A DNA stretch of 64,000 bases from Saprospiraceae bacterium. Its GTDB lineage: Bacteria; Bacteroidota; Bacteroidia; Chitinophagales; Saprospiraceae. Below, one piece after another: positions 58,201-64,000 of the stretch. Each line of letters begins with the position of its first letter. The first letter of the stretch is position 1. Below the pieces are notes generated by a model. That model saw only the letters and a list, made by a program, of their open reading frames with translations, was not told the origin of the DNA and did no database searches. The stretch lies in assembly GCA_016717265.1 (NCBI GenBank), contig JADKFX010000001.1, positions 1,872,501-1,936,500 of the forward strand, written 5' to 3'. Position numbers and translations under genes: made by a program.

Positions 58201-61200
58201 AATTAATATAGCGAAACCTGGTTGTGATGCAGGTCCAATTGGATGTTATAAAATAATTCGACAATGGACAGTATTAGACTGGTGTACAGGATTAATTGGT
58301 GGTCATAATCAAATTATAAAAGTTATAGATAAGCAAGGTCCGGAAATTCTTTATCCGGATACCGTAACTGTGAATATGGAAGTATGGCGTTGTTTGGGTG
58401 TTTGGGAAGTTCCAAAACCATGGTTGGTTGATAATTGTAGTAATGAATTACATTATTCAATCCGTACTCCAAATGGGGTCGTAACTGGAAACGAAATTGA
58501 TGGTTACATAATTCGGGATATCGAACGTGGAATTAGTGAGGCAACGATATATGCTGAAGATTGCTGTGGAAACATTACGAAAAAAAGAATTGCTATAAAT
58601 GTTCCTGATAATACACCGCCAATTGCTGTATGTGACCAAAAAACAATCGTAAGTATTAATGGAAATCAAAGTCAGGGCGAAAATTTTGCAAAAGTTTTTG
58701 CTGAAGATTTAGATCAGGGTAGTTTTGATAATTGCAGTCCTCATATATTCTTTAAAGTGATTCGTATGGAACACCTTCGAGGAACAAATAATGGAAGTAA
58801 TGCAAATCAACCAGACAATGGAACCAATTGTTCCGGAATTAATGGGGATGACAATGCCATTTTAGATGGTAATCAAATTTATTTCGATGATCATGTAAAA
58901 TTCTGTTGTACGGATGTTGGTAAAACAATCATGGTAGTTTTAAGAGTGTTTGACATTGAACCAGGTAAAGGACCAATCACTCCGTCTCGTATGAATTCAA
59001 ATGGTAATCTATTTAATCACTATAGTGATTGTATGATCGAAATTGAAGTTCAGGACAAGAGTGTACCAACGGTAGTGCCACCACCAAATATTGTTGTAAG
59101 CTGCTGGTATTGGTTTGATGTAGATAAACTTACAGATCCAAATGATGCAACTTTTGGTCGTGTCGTAAATGATTTAACTGCTCGTAAGAAAGTGGTAACA
59201 ACAGATTTGGTATGCTATAATTATTGTGTACGAAATGAAATTACCGGGTATCCTGGTTTTGTACCAGGTGCACCACCATCAAATCCACCTGCATGGAATA
59301 AAGCATGCGATTATTATAGAGTTCTATTTGATACTGCTCATGAAGATCGTAAATATGAATTAGTCTGGGGCTTTGACGGAACTGTTTTGGGATCTTGTGG
59401 CACAAACTTTAGTATCTCTGTTAATGATAATAGAGAATGTGGTCAGGGTCAATTAACCAGAACGATTGTTGCCCGTGGTCCAAATGGTATCAGCGTTACG
59501 GCAACTCAATTAATTTGGGTTGTTGATTGTGATCCATTTTATATCAACAGAGCTGATAATTGTGATCCAGATGATGACATTACCTGGCCAGGAAATTGTA
59601 CTGGCCAAGCAACTACCATTAATGGATGCGGTGCAGATATAAGTCCGGATAATCCTGTTTTGGGTCGTCCAATTATTGAAAATAATGCAGATGATTTATG
59701 TGCCTTAATTAGTATAGAATATTTCGATGAGATCTTTACCATCGAACCGGATGCATGCTTTAAAGTATTGCGTACCTGGGTGGTAATCGATTGGTGTCAG
59801 TATGATCCAAGTATTGATCCAGTGAAAGGTCGTTGGGAGTATTTACAAATAATTAAAGTACACGATACAGACAAACCAACAATTTCAATTTTTGTTGGAG
59901 ATTGTGAACCCGCGGTAGCAAATAGCACAAATGGTATTTGTTATGGTCATATGGTTTTAATCGCTTCCGCATTTGATAATTGTAGTCCCTTAGATTGGTT
60001 ATCCCATGATTATAAAATTGATTTATATAATGATGGTATTGGTGATCATTCTGGTTTTGATTTAGTGGTTGGACCTTTAACAAAACGCGAACAGGCAGCT
60101 GGTCGAATTCCAATCAGACATCATAATCCTTATGCAGATGATGAAAATAATCCATTCGAAGCAACTGGAACATATCCTATTGGTATTCATAAGATCTGTT
60201 GGTATGTTGAAGATGGTTGTGGCAACTTAGGTGCTGCATGTCAATTATTTGAAATTAAAGATTGTAAAGCACCAACTCCTTATTGCGAAGTGGGTATCAT
60301 TTCAGTGGTTATGCCAATCAATGGTTGTGTTACTATCTGGGCAAGAGATCTTGATAGAGGTAGTTTTGATAATTGTACAAAATCGGAAAATTTACTGCTG
60401 TATTTTGATGGAGATCCAACGCAAACCAGTAAAACAATTTGCTGTGATGATTTTGTTGCAAATGGTGCTAATGATGAATTAATAATTCCAGTTCAATTAT
60501 GGGTTGAAGATGAAGAAGGCAATACAGATTATTGCCGGACTACTATTGTAATTCAAGATCCACAAAATGTTTGTCCTGATAAAAAACCAGCTGGTAAAAT
60601 CATTGGCGCACTCAGAACTGAAGGTAGCCAAAATGCAGAAAAAGTAGATGCCAGATTATATCAGTCTGGTACCATGATTAAACGAATGACAACCTCTCAG
60701 AGTGGCGAATATTTCTTTGGGGACTTAAATTTTGGTGGCAGTATGGAATATTTAGTTCAGCCAATACGATCTGATGAACCATTAAATGGAGTAAGTACTG
60801 CGGATATTGTTAAAATTCAAAGACATATTCTCGGAATTGAAACTTTAAATAGTCCTTATAAGTTAATTGCAGCAGATGTTAATAACACCAATAATATAAC
60901 GGCTTCAGATGTTTCTGAAATCAGAAAATTGATATTAGGGATTACTGATAAATTTGCAAAAAATGATTCCTGGACTTTTATACCAAATTCATACCTATTT
61001 GCAGATCCGAATAATCCATGGACTGCACCAAGAGAATTGCTGGTAAAAGTACCAGAAGCAAAATCTTATCAGGAAGATTTTGTTGCTGTTAAAATTGGAG
61101 ATGTTACCAATAATGCAAGAGCAAATAATGTGAATAGTAGCTCAAGTAGAACGAAAGGTCAATTGCATTTGGAAATAGAAAATCATAATACCTTGCCAGG

Positions 61201-61840
61201 TGAGTTGTATAAATTAGCTTTCAGATCTAGTGATTTTGAAAATATTTCAGGGTATCAGTTCACCTTGAAATTTGATCAGCAAGTATTGCAATTTGAAAGT
61301 ATTGAAGCAGCTGCTTTAAATGTAAATGAATCTAATTTTGGAACGCAAAATGCTGCAAAAGGTATTTTAACTACAAGTTGGAATACGAAAGTAGCACAAA
61401 CTGTAAATCCAAATGAAGTATTGTTTACGCTTGTTTTTAGAGCTCATAGTAAAGCAAATATTCATAAGCTGATTGCGCTCACAAGTGACATTACCACAGC
61501 AGAAGCATATGATGCACAATTGAATCATAAAGAGCTTAGTCTTGGGGTTCGCACAGATAATGGAGTTATTGAAAGTGGTATATTTGAATTATATCAAAAC
61601 ACACCAAATCCATTTTCAAAACAAACGATTATCAATTATAGATTGCCTGAAGCTTCACCAGTTAAACTAAGTGTTTATGATATGAGTGGTAAAGTTTTAC
61701 GTGTATATGAGTTCGTTGGTCAAAAAGGATTAAATAGTACGAGGCTTGATAGATCTGATCTAAATGTAAGTGGCGTATTATATTATCAATTGGATGCAGC
61801 AAATCATACAGCTACTAAACAAATGATATTATTGGATTAA
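49268..61840 (+). CDS. Giant T9SS-secreted multidomain surface protein (4190 aa)
   Basis: Signal peptide at 1-35 (ending SSQYSLEAQ). Two right-handed beta-helix regions (about 36-845 and 985-1505) each end in PDIGADEF. Then Ig-like repeats (about 1520-1730; AVTICSG-type starts with TTTYTVTVTAANGC), one SprB-like repeat (about 1735-1810), an EF-hand-like loop (NNDGDGQIDEADE near 2000), two PKD-like repeats (about 2138-2330), and a long Cys-rich HYR-like region (about 2330-3770) with recurrent DNC and SFDNC motifs. A carboxypeptidase-like module, a dockerin-like pair (about 3837-3900; VSTADIVKIQRHILGI, ITASDVSEIRKLILGI), a cohesin-like domain (about 3960-4090) and a T9SS tail (about 4110-4190; YQNTPNPFSKQTIINYRLPE) complete it. 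Probably an adhesin or gliding-related protein. Its own promoter and terminator make it monocistronic. Confidence 0.9.
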   Translation: MKRRNPFGFTSRLSILKLALLFITVVSSQYSLEAQVDVTSSGGTPNASYLTLAAAFTAVNGGTHTGNITMNISANTTEPVGGAILNASGAGLANYANILIKPTGGASRVISGAITAGNPLIDLNGADNVTFDGLNASGNSLTIENTTVSATSGTSTIRFQADATSNLLTNCSINGASTMATGTNGGNIWFGASSTTTGNDNNTIFKCKIGPSGANLPTKGIYGNGTGTSTTLYNSNNIIDNNEIFDFWNAAVQSNGIYMTTACTDWIITNNKFYQTAVRTQTTAAANIAIQLASANILNTTISGNTIGFSSAAGTGVYTITSTVATTFVGISVSTGVGLPTSIQGNLITAINLASSSTLSTGNGMLCGISVVAGDANIGNLVPNIIGSTSGLAALVATPSASTGSIVGINAGTTGAVLIQNNSMGGFQAIGSAATIASGVMGINVSAAASSMIILGNTIGNALANNMVSGTLGTSTGATLAIGINAVSVPLTTTMSNNTIQNFSSFGSGTGNARGIFTGTTTNITFPYVISNNTIKNIITNSALTGLTSGLSAAAGIQYFPGLAGQVSDNTIFNISGVNAGAVNTIIVGIALANSSGPRIYNNRIYDLSNASTATSTTAPGTVAGIAIRSGNGNCNIFNNMISLGNGQTTNTAFVGILANHGSSPNPNDIIIHNTINIMGTSAGGAQPSMCFLRGDFTATARTMNVVILNNIFTNSRTGGTGSHLAIANNYGATASSTGWPVNASNFNVLNANPSTVGWWSGNLSFSSWKTSSSSDASSYSGITVTYVDPVNNLHLNMGLTPTVIESGATLIPEINFDFDNQARPGPPGSTNGGGVFPDIGADEFDGVPLDVLPPIIIYNKLVSACGTGNQVLSSVSIQDLTGVPTSGSLRPRIYYRKNMGGWFSQPGTLTSGTNKNGLWMFTIVVADMGGVVFGDIIEYYIIAQDIISPTNIASNPSGVVAIDVNTIITHPSVPNSALVNPVLNGLYTVGVGGDFATLTAAAAAYNLGCLSGPVTFSLIDASYPSETFPISFNNINATSSTPLTIKPAPGVNASITGTSATALIVFNAADYITINGSNGSGSNSVCPPVSASRNLTLTNTSTSTASAVVWLQWINVDGAPNPATNNQILNTILLGNAPNQTLTGIGSGSSTISATTLGFMNDNNSFINNKISRSQFGILSIGQSAAIKNNGTKINQNQINSLTPDNVQTGGIFVGFENNILISGNSISGMNLASSPDVFGINVGFINSGFSATSPGTNECTNATISSNIVGSITNSGTFSAVGIALGATNSGTTLISNNMISGVNSNSTAGDMGIGLVIGGGTGNIKVYHNTILMQGAITGATSASQTSTCIGVTNSVVPSFLDIRNNILTNTQIGNTGATLRFAAIALGYSSTVGNYLGLISNNNSFFSIGAGPGTYTLGITGGVVAGTSRLTLTDWRNETGKDQVSNNVLPSFVSSTDLHLTLAGNDCLNQTGFPLPEVTSDVDCQARSLSNPDIGADEFNPGTNLTIAITESSGIPNDKKICAGSSATITVTGGSTHDWNTGETTNAIVKSPVSTTTYYDTVALAAGCIVVMYDTVFVLPLPSANITPASVTICSGLSTTLTASGGVSYLWDNSTTNPVRTVTPGSNTTYTVTVTAANGCTATATSTVNVILSPTAVITPAAPSLCSGATQTLTASGGTGYSWSTGANTATIMVSPGATTTYTVTVTAANACTATKTVTVTVITGINITETHVEPSTCVSFDGSINITATGVAPLSYSWSTPDGFGLNPSSEDQSGITVGTYIVTVTSGNGCTSTKSITLSGPGNCGQCPTIGALTSSVPSVCKSINFTLTASGLTNMGTLYGILFKYSTVALADPYVGGTTLGVVANGGLSGGGTSAALVTNIPIQNNYFIYAIVTPTPLSPACRPSASNTLNVYKCTPDITDPCACKNNATTLTNGQFNEIITVNAPSGQNWTVSAVTGLYLSSSPAPPAAPILIPIGTALLNGTLDGINNDGDGQIDEADENVFYTLRGVHVDALGYNVTVTNSQGSTGSIGSTCYYPNPSIIGLPTVFCADDAAVNLVGTAQLGDGSGPAMGVGTFTINGVPATVFNPALLGAGTHSVVFSFDAADGIPNGSHPGCTQAVSQSVVVNPVPTVNLVANQILCVGQSSIAITFTGTPAGTVYNWTRTPELIGLVATSGSGTVPSFVGTNAGTTPLVSTFTVIPSFTNAGKTCFGTPRTFTITINPPPTSNPVPDVQYCHGDNTLAITFTGSAPGTIYNWTRTPEPIGLAATAGSNTVPSFVTTNPSAARITSTFTVTPVFTNPTGGPSCTGTPFTFRISVLPQPVARCKNATLYLDRNGNVVLTVPDIDNGSTARTLSLSKSVFNCGNVGANNVNLIAADSCGKTSTCTAIVTVLDTVRPTLFCPVDNTIHLDPGECDRPISFVDPYATDNCELAVTTTTGSITTAFNSNNQFAGNMFNVTNLTTGPITLNSFAGNIAATIGTNCIVSIYHTPTTYVGKESNAAAWTLLGTGNAPCAGNNLPTLFNIGGLTLQPGETVGIYFDLVNYTAGSIVLRYTNNNITFNNGDLLLTLGAGKANPAFTGTTFTLRYWNGIINYTKQTIIGAKPVVTQIDNSGFKNGDILPRGQTCFTYRATDFNGNTSTCTFCFTLLEFQNPVTFLACHDEIQVSLNENCWATISADEILSGGPYGCYDDYIVVIRDWVTNQIIDRFPNIPGSQVGVQDINREFKITVTDPATGNSCWGHAVVEDKLAPVLTCARDTCVPCGSATTPFYVGTPGVQENCGGYSLTYKDVVTIGGCGTTYEELIERTWTAIDGQGNKSVCKQIITVALATLATVNVPFDFDDLDQPALLCNEKIDVNKDYTAHYLAFPYCVDGYLLDSAHWFATGGFLPSPNGDLAGERLPRVLGWNCLDTGLYIGHPSPWPIFYPAHPNWRPNNPVCWGPDEVIMWAGTGLPSGSECSNLGMTYNDIKINIAKPGCDAGPIGCYKIIRQWTVLDWCTGLIGGHNQIIKVIDKQGPEILYPDTVTVNMEVWRCLGVWEVPKPWLVDNCSNELHYSIRTPNGVVTGNEIDGYIIRDIERGISEATIYAEDCCGNITKKRIAINVPDNTPPIAVCDQKTIVSINGNQSQGENFAKVFAEDLDQGSFDNCSPHIFFKVIRMEHLRGTNNGSNANQPDNGTNCSGINGDDNAILDGNQIYFDDHVKFCCTDVGKTIMVVLRVFDIEPGKGPITPSRMNSNGNLFNHYSDCMIEIEVQDKSVPTVVPPPNIVVSCWYWFDVDKLTDPNDATFGRVVNDLTARKKVVTTDLVCYNYCVRNEITGYPGFVPGAPPSNPPAWNKACDYYRVLFDTAHEDRKYELVWGFDGTVLGSCGTNFSISVNDNRECGQGQLTRTIVARGPNGISVTATQLIWVVDCDPFYINRADNCDPDDDITWPGNCTGQATTINGCGADISPDNPVLGRPIIENNADDLCALISIEYFDEIFTIEPDACFKVLRTWVVIDWCQYDPSIDPVKGRWEYLQIIKVHDTDKPTISIFVGDCEPAVANSTNGICYGHMVLIASAFDNCSPLDWLSHDYKIDLYNDGIGDHSGFDLVVGPLTKREQAAGRIPIRHHNPYADDENNPFEATGTYPIGIHKICWYVEDGCGNLGAACQLFEIKDCKAPTPYCEVGIISVVMPINGCVTIWARDLDRGSFDNCTKSENLLLYFDGDPTQTSKTICCDDFVANGANDELIIPVQLWVEDEEGNTDYCRTTIVIQDPQNVCPDKKPAGKIIGALRTEGSQNAEKVDARLYQSGTMIKRMTTSQSGEYFFGDLNFGGSMEYLVQPIRSDEPLNGVSTADIVKIQRHILGIETLNSPYKLIAADVNNTNNITASDVSEIRKLILGITDKFAKNDSWTFIPNSYLFADPNNPWTAPRELLVKVPEAKSYQEDFVAVKIGDVTNNARANNVNSSSSRTKGQLHLEIENHNTLPGELYKLAFRSSDFENISGYQFTLKFDQQVLQFESIEAAALNVNESNFGTQNAAKGILTTSWNTKVAQTVNPNEVLFTLVFRAHSKANIHKLIALTSDITTAEAYDAQLNHKELSLGVRTDNGVIESGIFELYQNTPNPFSKQTIINYRLPEASPVKLSVYDMSGKVLRVYEFVGQKGLNSTRLDRSDLNVSGVLYYQLDAANHTATKQMILLD

Positions 61841-61849
61841 CAAATAATC

Positions 61850-61888
61850 TTCCCCTGATATACCTAATTTTTAATCAGGGGAATTTTT
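61850..61888 (+). terminator. Intrinsic terminator of the giant gene
   Basis: Perfect 10-bp stem TTCCCCTGAT (61850-61859) / ATCAGGGGAA (61874-61883), 14-base loop, then TTTTT (61884-61888). Confidence 0.9.
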
Positions 61889-61914
61889 AAAACCTAATTA
61901 AATTGAATTAAAAA

Positions 61915-62322
61915 ATGAAATTCATGAGCAATAAAATAGCAATCGTTTTCATAAACATGTTTATAATGAGTCTTGTAGGATTGAATGCAGGATTTTCACA
62001 AACTGGCGCTGTGCCACCTTTAAAGGATGTTCCGGAATCAGTTAAAATTCTAAAGACTGAAATGGATTTGATAGGAGAACAAATACTTCAAATACAACAA
62101 AGTGGTGGAACTGTAGAAGAATTACTGCAAGATAAATTTGATTTATTTAAAGCGGTTCATGAAATATTGCAACTCAACAATCCAGGTACTACAACCTTTC
62201 AAGCAATTGCCAGCAACTCCAATAGAAAATCATTGCTATTGGACGATGAAGCATATCAATTGCTTGTCGATGGACAATGGGATGAAAATTTAGCCGAGTT
62301 GATTAGATTGTTGACAAATTAA
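61915..62322 (+). CDS. Small secreted protein of unknown function
   Basis: 135 residues. A signal peptide is clear (KIAIVFINMFIMSLVGLNAG, cleaved near FSQ). The mature part is mostly helical (SVKILKTEMDLIGEQILQIQ; LLQDKFDLFKAVHEILQL), with no motif I recognise. The ATG at 61915 is used; a second at 61924 would also keep the signal peptide. It lies 27 bp after the giant gene's terminator and has its own terminator, so it is probably a separate transcript. The position suggests a link with the giant protein but nothing in its sequence shows one. Confidence 0.7.
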   Translation: MKFMSNKIAIVFINMFIMSLVGLNAGFSQTGAVPPLKDVPESVKILKTEMDLIGEQILQIQQSGGTVEELLQDKFDLFKAVHEILQLNNPGTTTFQAIASNSNRKSLLLDDEAYQLLVDGQWDENLAELIRLLTN

Positions 62323-62377
62323 ATTTGAAACATCAAATGTTTTGAATTACTATTTAGATATTTAAGAACTATAGAAG

Positions 62378-62413
62378 AAAAGCGCTACTGAATAAGGAAG
62401 CGCTTTTTTTTTT
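62378..62413 (+). terminator. Intrinsic terminator after the small secreted protein
   Basis: Stem AAAAGCGCT (62378-62386) / AGCGCTTTT (62399-62407), then the T-run completes 10 T's (62404-62413). Confidence 0.9.
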
Positions 62414-62501
62414 GATATTATAGCATTACCAGATATCTTTATATAGAATTTAGTTGTGTTATATTTTTTATGTAGTAATTGATTAAATTTAATTAAATTA
62501 T

Positions 62502-63161
62502 ATGTCTTTCATTGAAAAATTAAAATCCGTTTTCGTGGTCACAAATGATCAGGCAAATCTGAATCCAAATTCAAGCAGTTCAGAACAGGATGGATCTCCT
62601 AACCAATCGATCACATCAGGTTCAAATATTAATATATCTCAGGGATCACAAGAGACATTTTTGCAAATTTTAGCAGATGTCCTGGAGAAAAACAACCAAG
62701 CTGGATTTGATTATCTTGAGTTTAGAAAAGCAGTGCAATCCATTTCAAAGCTTCACACGATGGAGGAGTCTACACAATTTAAGACTGCCTTTGCCGCCGC
62801 ACAAGCTATGAATGTCCAACCATCAAATTTGATTGATTCAGCTAAAAAGTATCTTTTGATTTTGGACGCTGAAAACACCCAATTTAATCAGACAGCAAAC
62901 CAATTTTTACAGGAGCAGTTAAGTTCTAAAGAAAATGAATCATCACAACTTAAGGATCTTATCCAACAAAAAGAGAAGCAATTAAGTCAATTACAGGAAG
63001 AACTTGAAAAACACACGAAAAGGCTTTTGGATATTGAAAAAGAATTATCGGGGGCAAAATCGAAAGTGGAATCAAATAAAGCTAGTTTTGTAGGTAGTTA
63101 TAATCAACTTGTCGGACAAATTAGGGCCGACATCCAAAAGATGGAACAATATTTAAAGTAA
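62502..63161 (+). CDS. Coiled-coil protein of unknown function
   Basis: 219 residues without signal peptide or membrane segment. After an Asn/Ser-rich N-terminal part (about 20-50) is a helical region (QETFLQILADVLEKNNQAGF; FRKAVQSISKLHTMEESTQF), then a coiled coil from about residue 135 to 200 (SKENESSQLKDLIQQKEKQL; EELEKHTKRLLDIEKELSGA), ending in a helix (VGQIRADIQKMEQYLK). It is probably a cytoplasmic oligomer. The next gene begins 21 bp later, so the two form an operon and likely work together. I recognise no family. Confidence 0.75.
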   Translation: MSFIEKLKSVFVVTNDQANLNPNSSSSEQDGSPNQSITSGSNINISQGSQETFLQILADVLEKNNQAGFDYLEFRKAVQSISKLHTMEESTQFKTAFAAAQAMNVQPSNLIDSAKKYLLILDAENTQFNQTANQFLQEQLSSKENESSQLKDLIQQKEKQLSQLQEELEKHTKRLLDIEKELSGAKSKVESNKASFVGSYNQLVGQIRADIQKMEQYLK

Positions 63162-63182
63162 GAAGGTTATAAATAAATACTT

Positions 63183-64000
63183 ATGGATCTGAACTTTAGA
63201 GCTAAAAAATTTTGGCAGAGACCAGAAGGGGTTACTGGAGGCTTGGTCCTGGGCGGACTTATTGTTGGAGGGGCCTATCTATCCTATAAAGCATTGCCAT
63301 ATCTCATACAATTAACTTCCAATATGTTGTATTTGTCTGGGATCTTACTTGTTTTAGGGGCCATCATTTATATGTTATTAGACCCTTCCATGCGTAACCT
63401 TTGTTGGTATATGTATAAATCGGCTATGCGCTGGATTACTTCCTTGTTTGTTAAAATTGATCCTATAGGAATTTTAAAATCGTATGTGGAGGACCTCAAA
63501 GACAATTTAGGCAAGATGAATAAACAAATCACTAAGTTGAGGAGCCAAATGCACTTATTAAGAGAGCAAATTTTTAATAATCAAAAACAAATTAAACAAA
63601 GTTTAAATCAGGCGGAAGAAGCAAAACATGGAAATCTACAGTCTGTATTAGTTTTAAAATCCAGACAAGCAGGTAGACTAAAAGAATCAAATATTAAATT
63701 AGAAGATCTGTATGGCAAAATGAATATTTTATACAAAGTATTAGCCCGGATGTACGAAAATTCAGAAATACTTTCTGAAGATATTGCAGATCAAGTTAAA
63801 ATAAAAGAACAAGAAAGAGCAGCTATTCATGCAAGTCATTCTGCAATGAAATCAGCAATGAGTGTGATTTCTGGAGATAAGGATAAACGTGCTTTATTTG
63901 ATGAATCTCTTGAAGCATTGGCGGATGATATCAGCGGAAAGGTAGGTGAAATGGAACAATTTATGGAAATGTCAGAAAACTTTATGGCATCTGTAGATTT
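63183..64000 (+). CDS. Membrane-anchored coiled-coil protein, 3' end cut by the window
   Basis: The frame is open from ATG 63183 to the last base (272 codons). The N-terminus has two transmembrane helices (about 18-38 and 46-66) separated by a short loop. Behind them is a long helical, charged coiled coil (IGILKSYVEDLKDNLGKMNK; QITKLRSQMHLLREQIFNNQ; SRQAGRLKESNIKLEDLYGK). The pattern recalls PspA/IM30-like membrane-stress proteins, but the similarity is by eye and the family is unconfirmed. Its predecessor is a coiled-coil protein in the same operon. The missing 3' end hinders classification. Confidence 0.75.
   Translation, partial: MDLNFRAKKFWQRPEGVTGGLVLGGLIVGGAYLSYKALPYLIQLTSNMLYLSGILLVLGAIIYMLLDPSMRNLCWYMYKSAMRWITSLFVKIDPIGILKSYVEDLKDNLGKMNKQITKLRSQMHLLREQIFNNQKQIKQSLNQAEEAKHGNLQSVLVLKSRQAGRLKESNIKLEDLYGKMNILYKVLARMYENSEILSEDIADQVKIKEQERAAIHASHSAMKSAMSVISGDKDKRALFDESLEALADDISGKVGEMEQFMEMSENFMASVD

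Overview
The window is a chromosomal segment of a low-GC Bacteroidota, most likely of the Saprospiraceae/Saprospiria type (an inference from gene content). The evidence is three proteins with type IX secretion (T9SS) C-terminal sorting domains, two TonB-dependent receptors, a 30S S16 with a long tail, an SDR-type threonine dehydrogenase paired with kbl, and several upstream regions that carry the Bacteroidota promoter pattern (TTG, about 20 bp, TAnnTTTG). Several genes appear to start with TTG. There is no phage, plasmid or IS signature and no CRISPR array.

Layout. 1-7 kb: end of a TonB receptor, a lipoprotein, rpsP with promoter, leader hairpin and terminator, a helical protein of unknown function, then an operon of an HU-like/SPOR membrane protein, kdsA and an FAD dehydrogenase. 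6.9-8.9 kb: a fused alpha/beta E1 2-oxoacid dehydrogenase. 8.9-19.6 kb: the most unusual stretch, with a secreted caspase-like protease (C14 plus DUF4384-like), two related lipoproteins and a secreted TPR-CHAT protease, divergent from an ECF sigma factor, a membrane anti-sigma-like TPR protein and an exported HELAH metallopeptidase. 19.6-22.1 kb: a secreted redox-type operon (di-CxnCH cytochrome-like lipoprotein, DUF5777-like barrel, choice-of-anchor V protein with T9SS tail). 22.2-25 kb: a PepSY-like lipoprotein and a second ECF sigma/anti-sigma pair whose anti-sigma has a barrel-like C-terminus.

25-32.3 kb is metabolic: enoyl-CoA hydratase and PaaY-like protein, DUF2461, YihY/BrkB, a thioesterase, arginine deiminase, threonine dehydrogenase and kbl (threonine to glycine plus acetyl-CoA). 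32.5-32.8 kb holds an unbroken array of 44 heptamers (TTRACYN). 32.9-42.5 kb: a tricorn-like S41 protease, a TonB-dependent receptor and a T9SS metalloprotease with PKD repeats. 43.4-48.8 kb: a cyanophycin-synthetase-like protein lacking most of its ATP-grasp domain, a TlpA-like thioredoxin, a B12-binding radical SAM protein and tRNA-Pro(GGG). 49.3-61.8 kb: one gene for a 4190-residue T9SS surface protein with two beta-helix regions, Ig/SprB/PKD-like repeats, HYR-like modules, a dockerin-like and a cohesin-like module. The window ends with a small secreted protein and two coiled-coil proteins, the second cut by the window edge.

All functions are inferred from motifs read by eye. No database or structure search was run.
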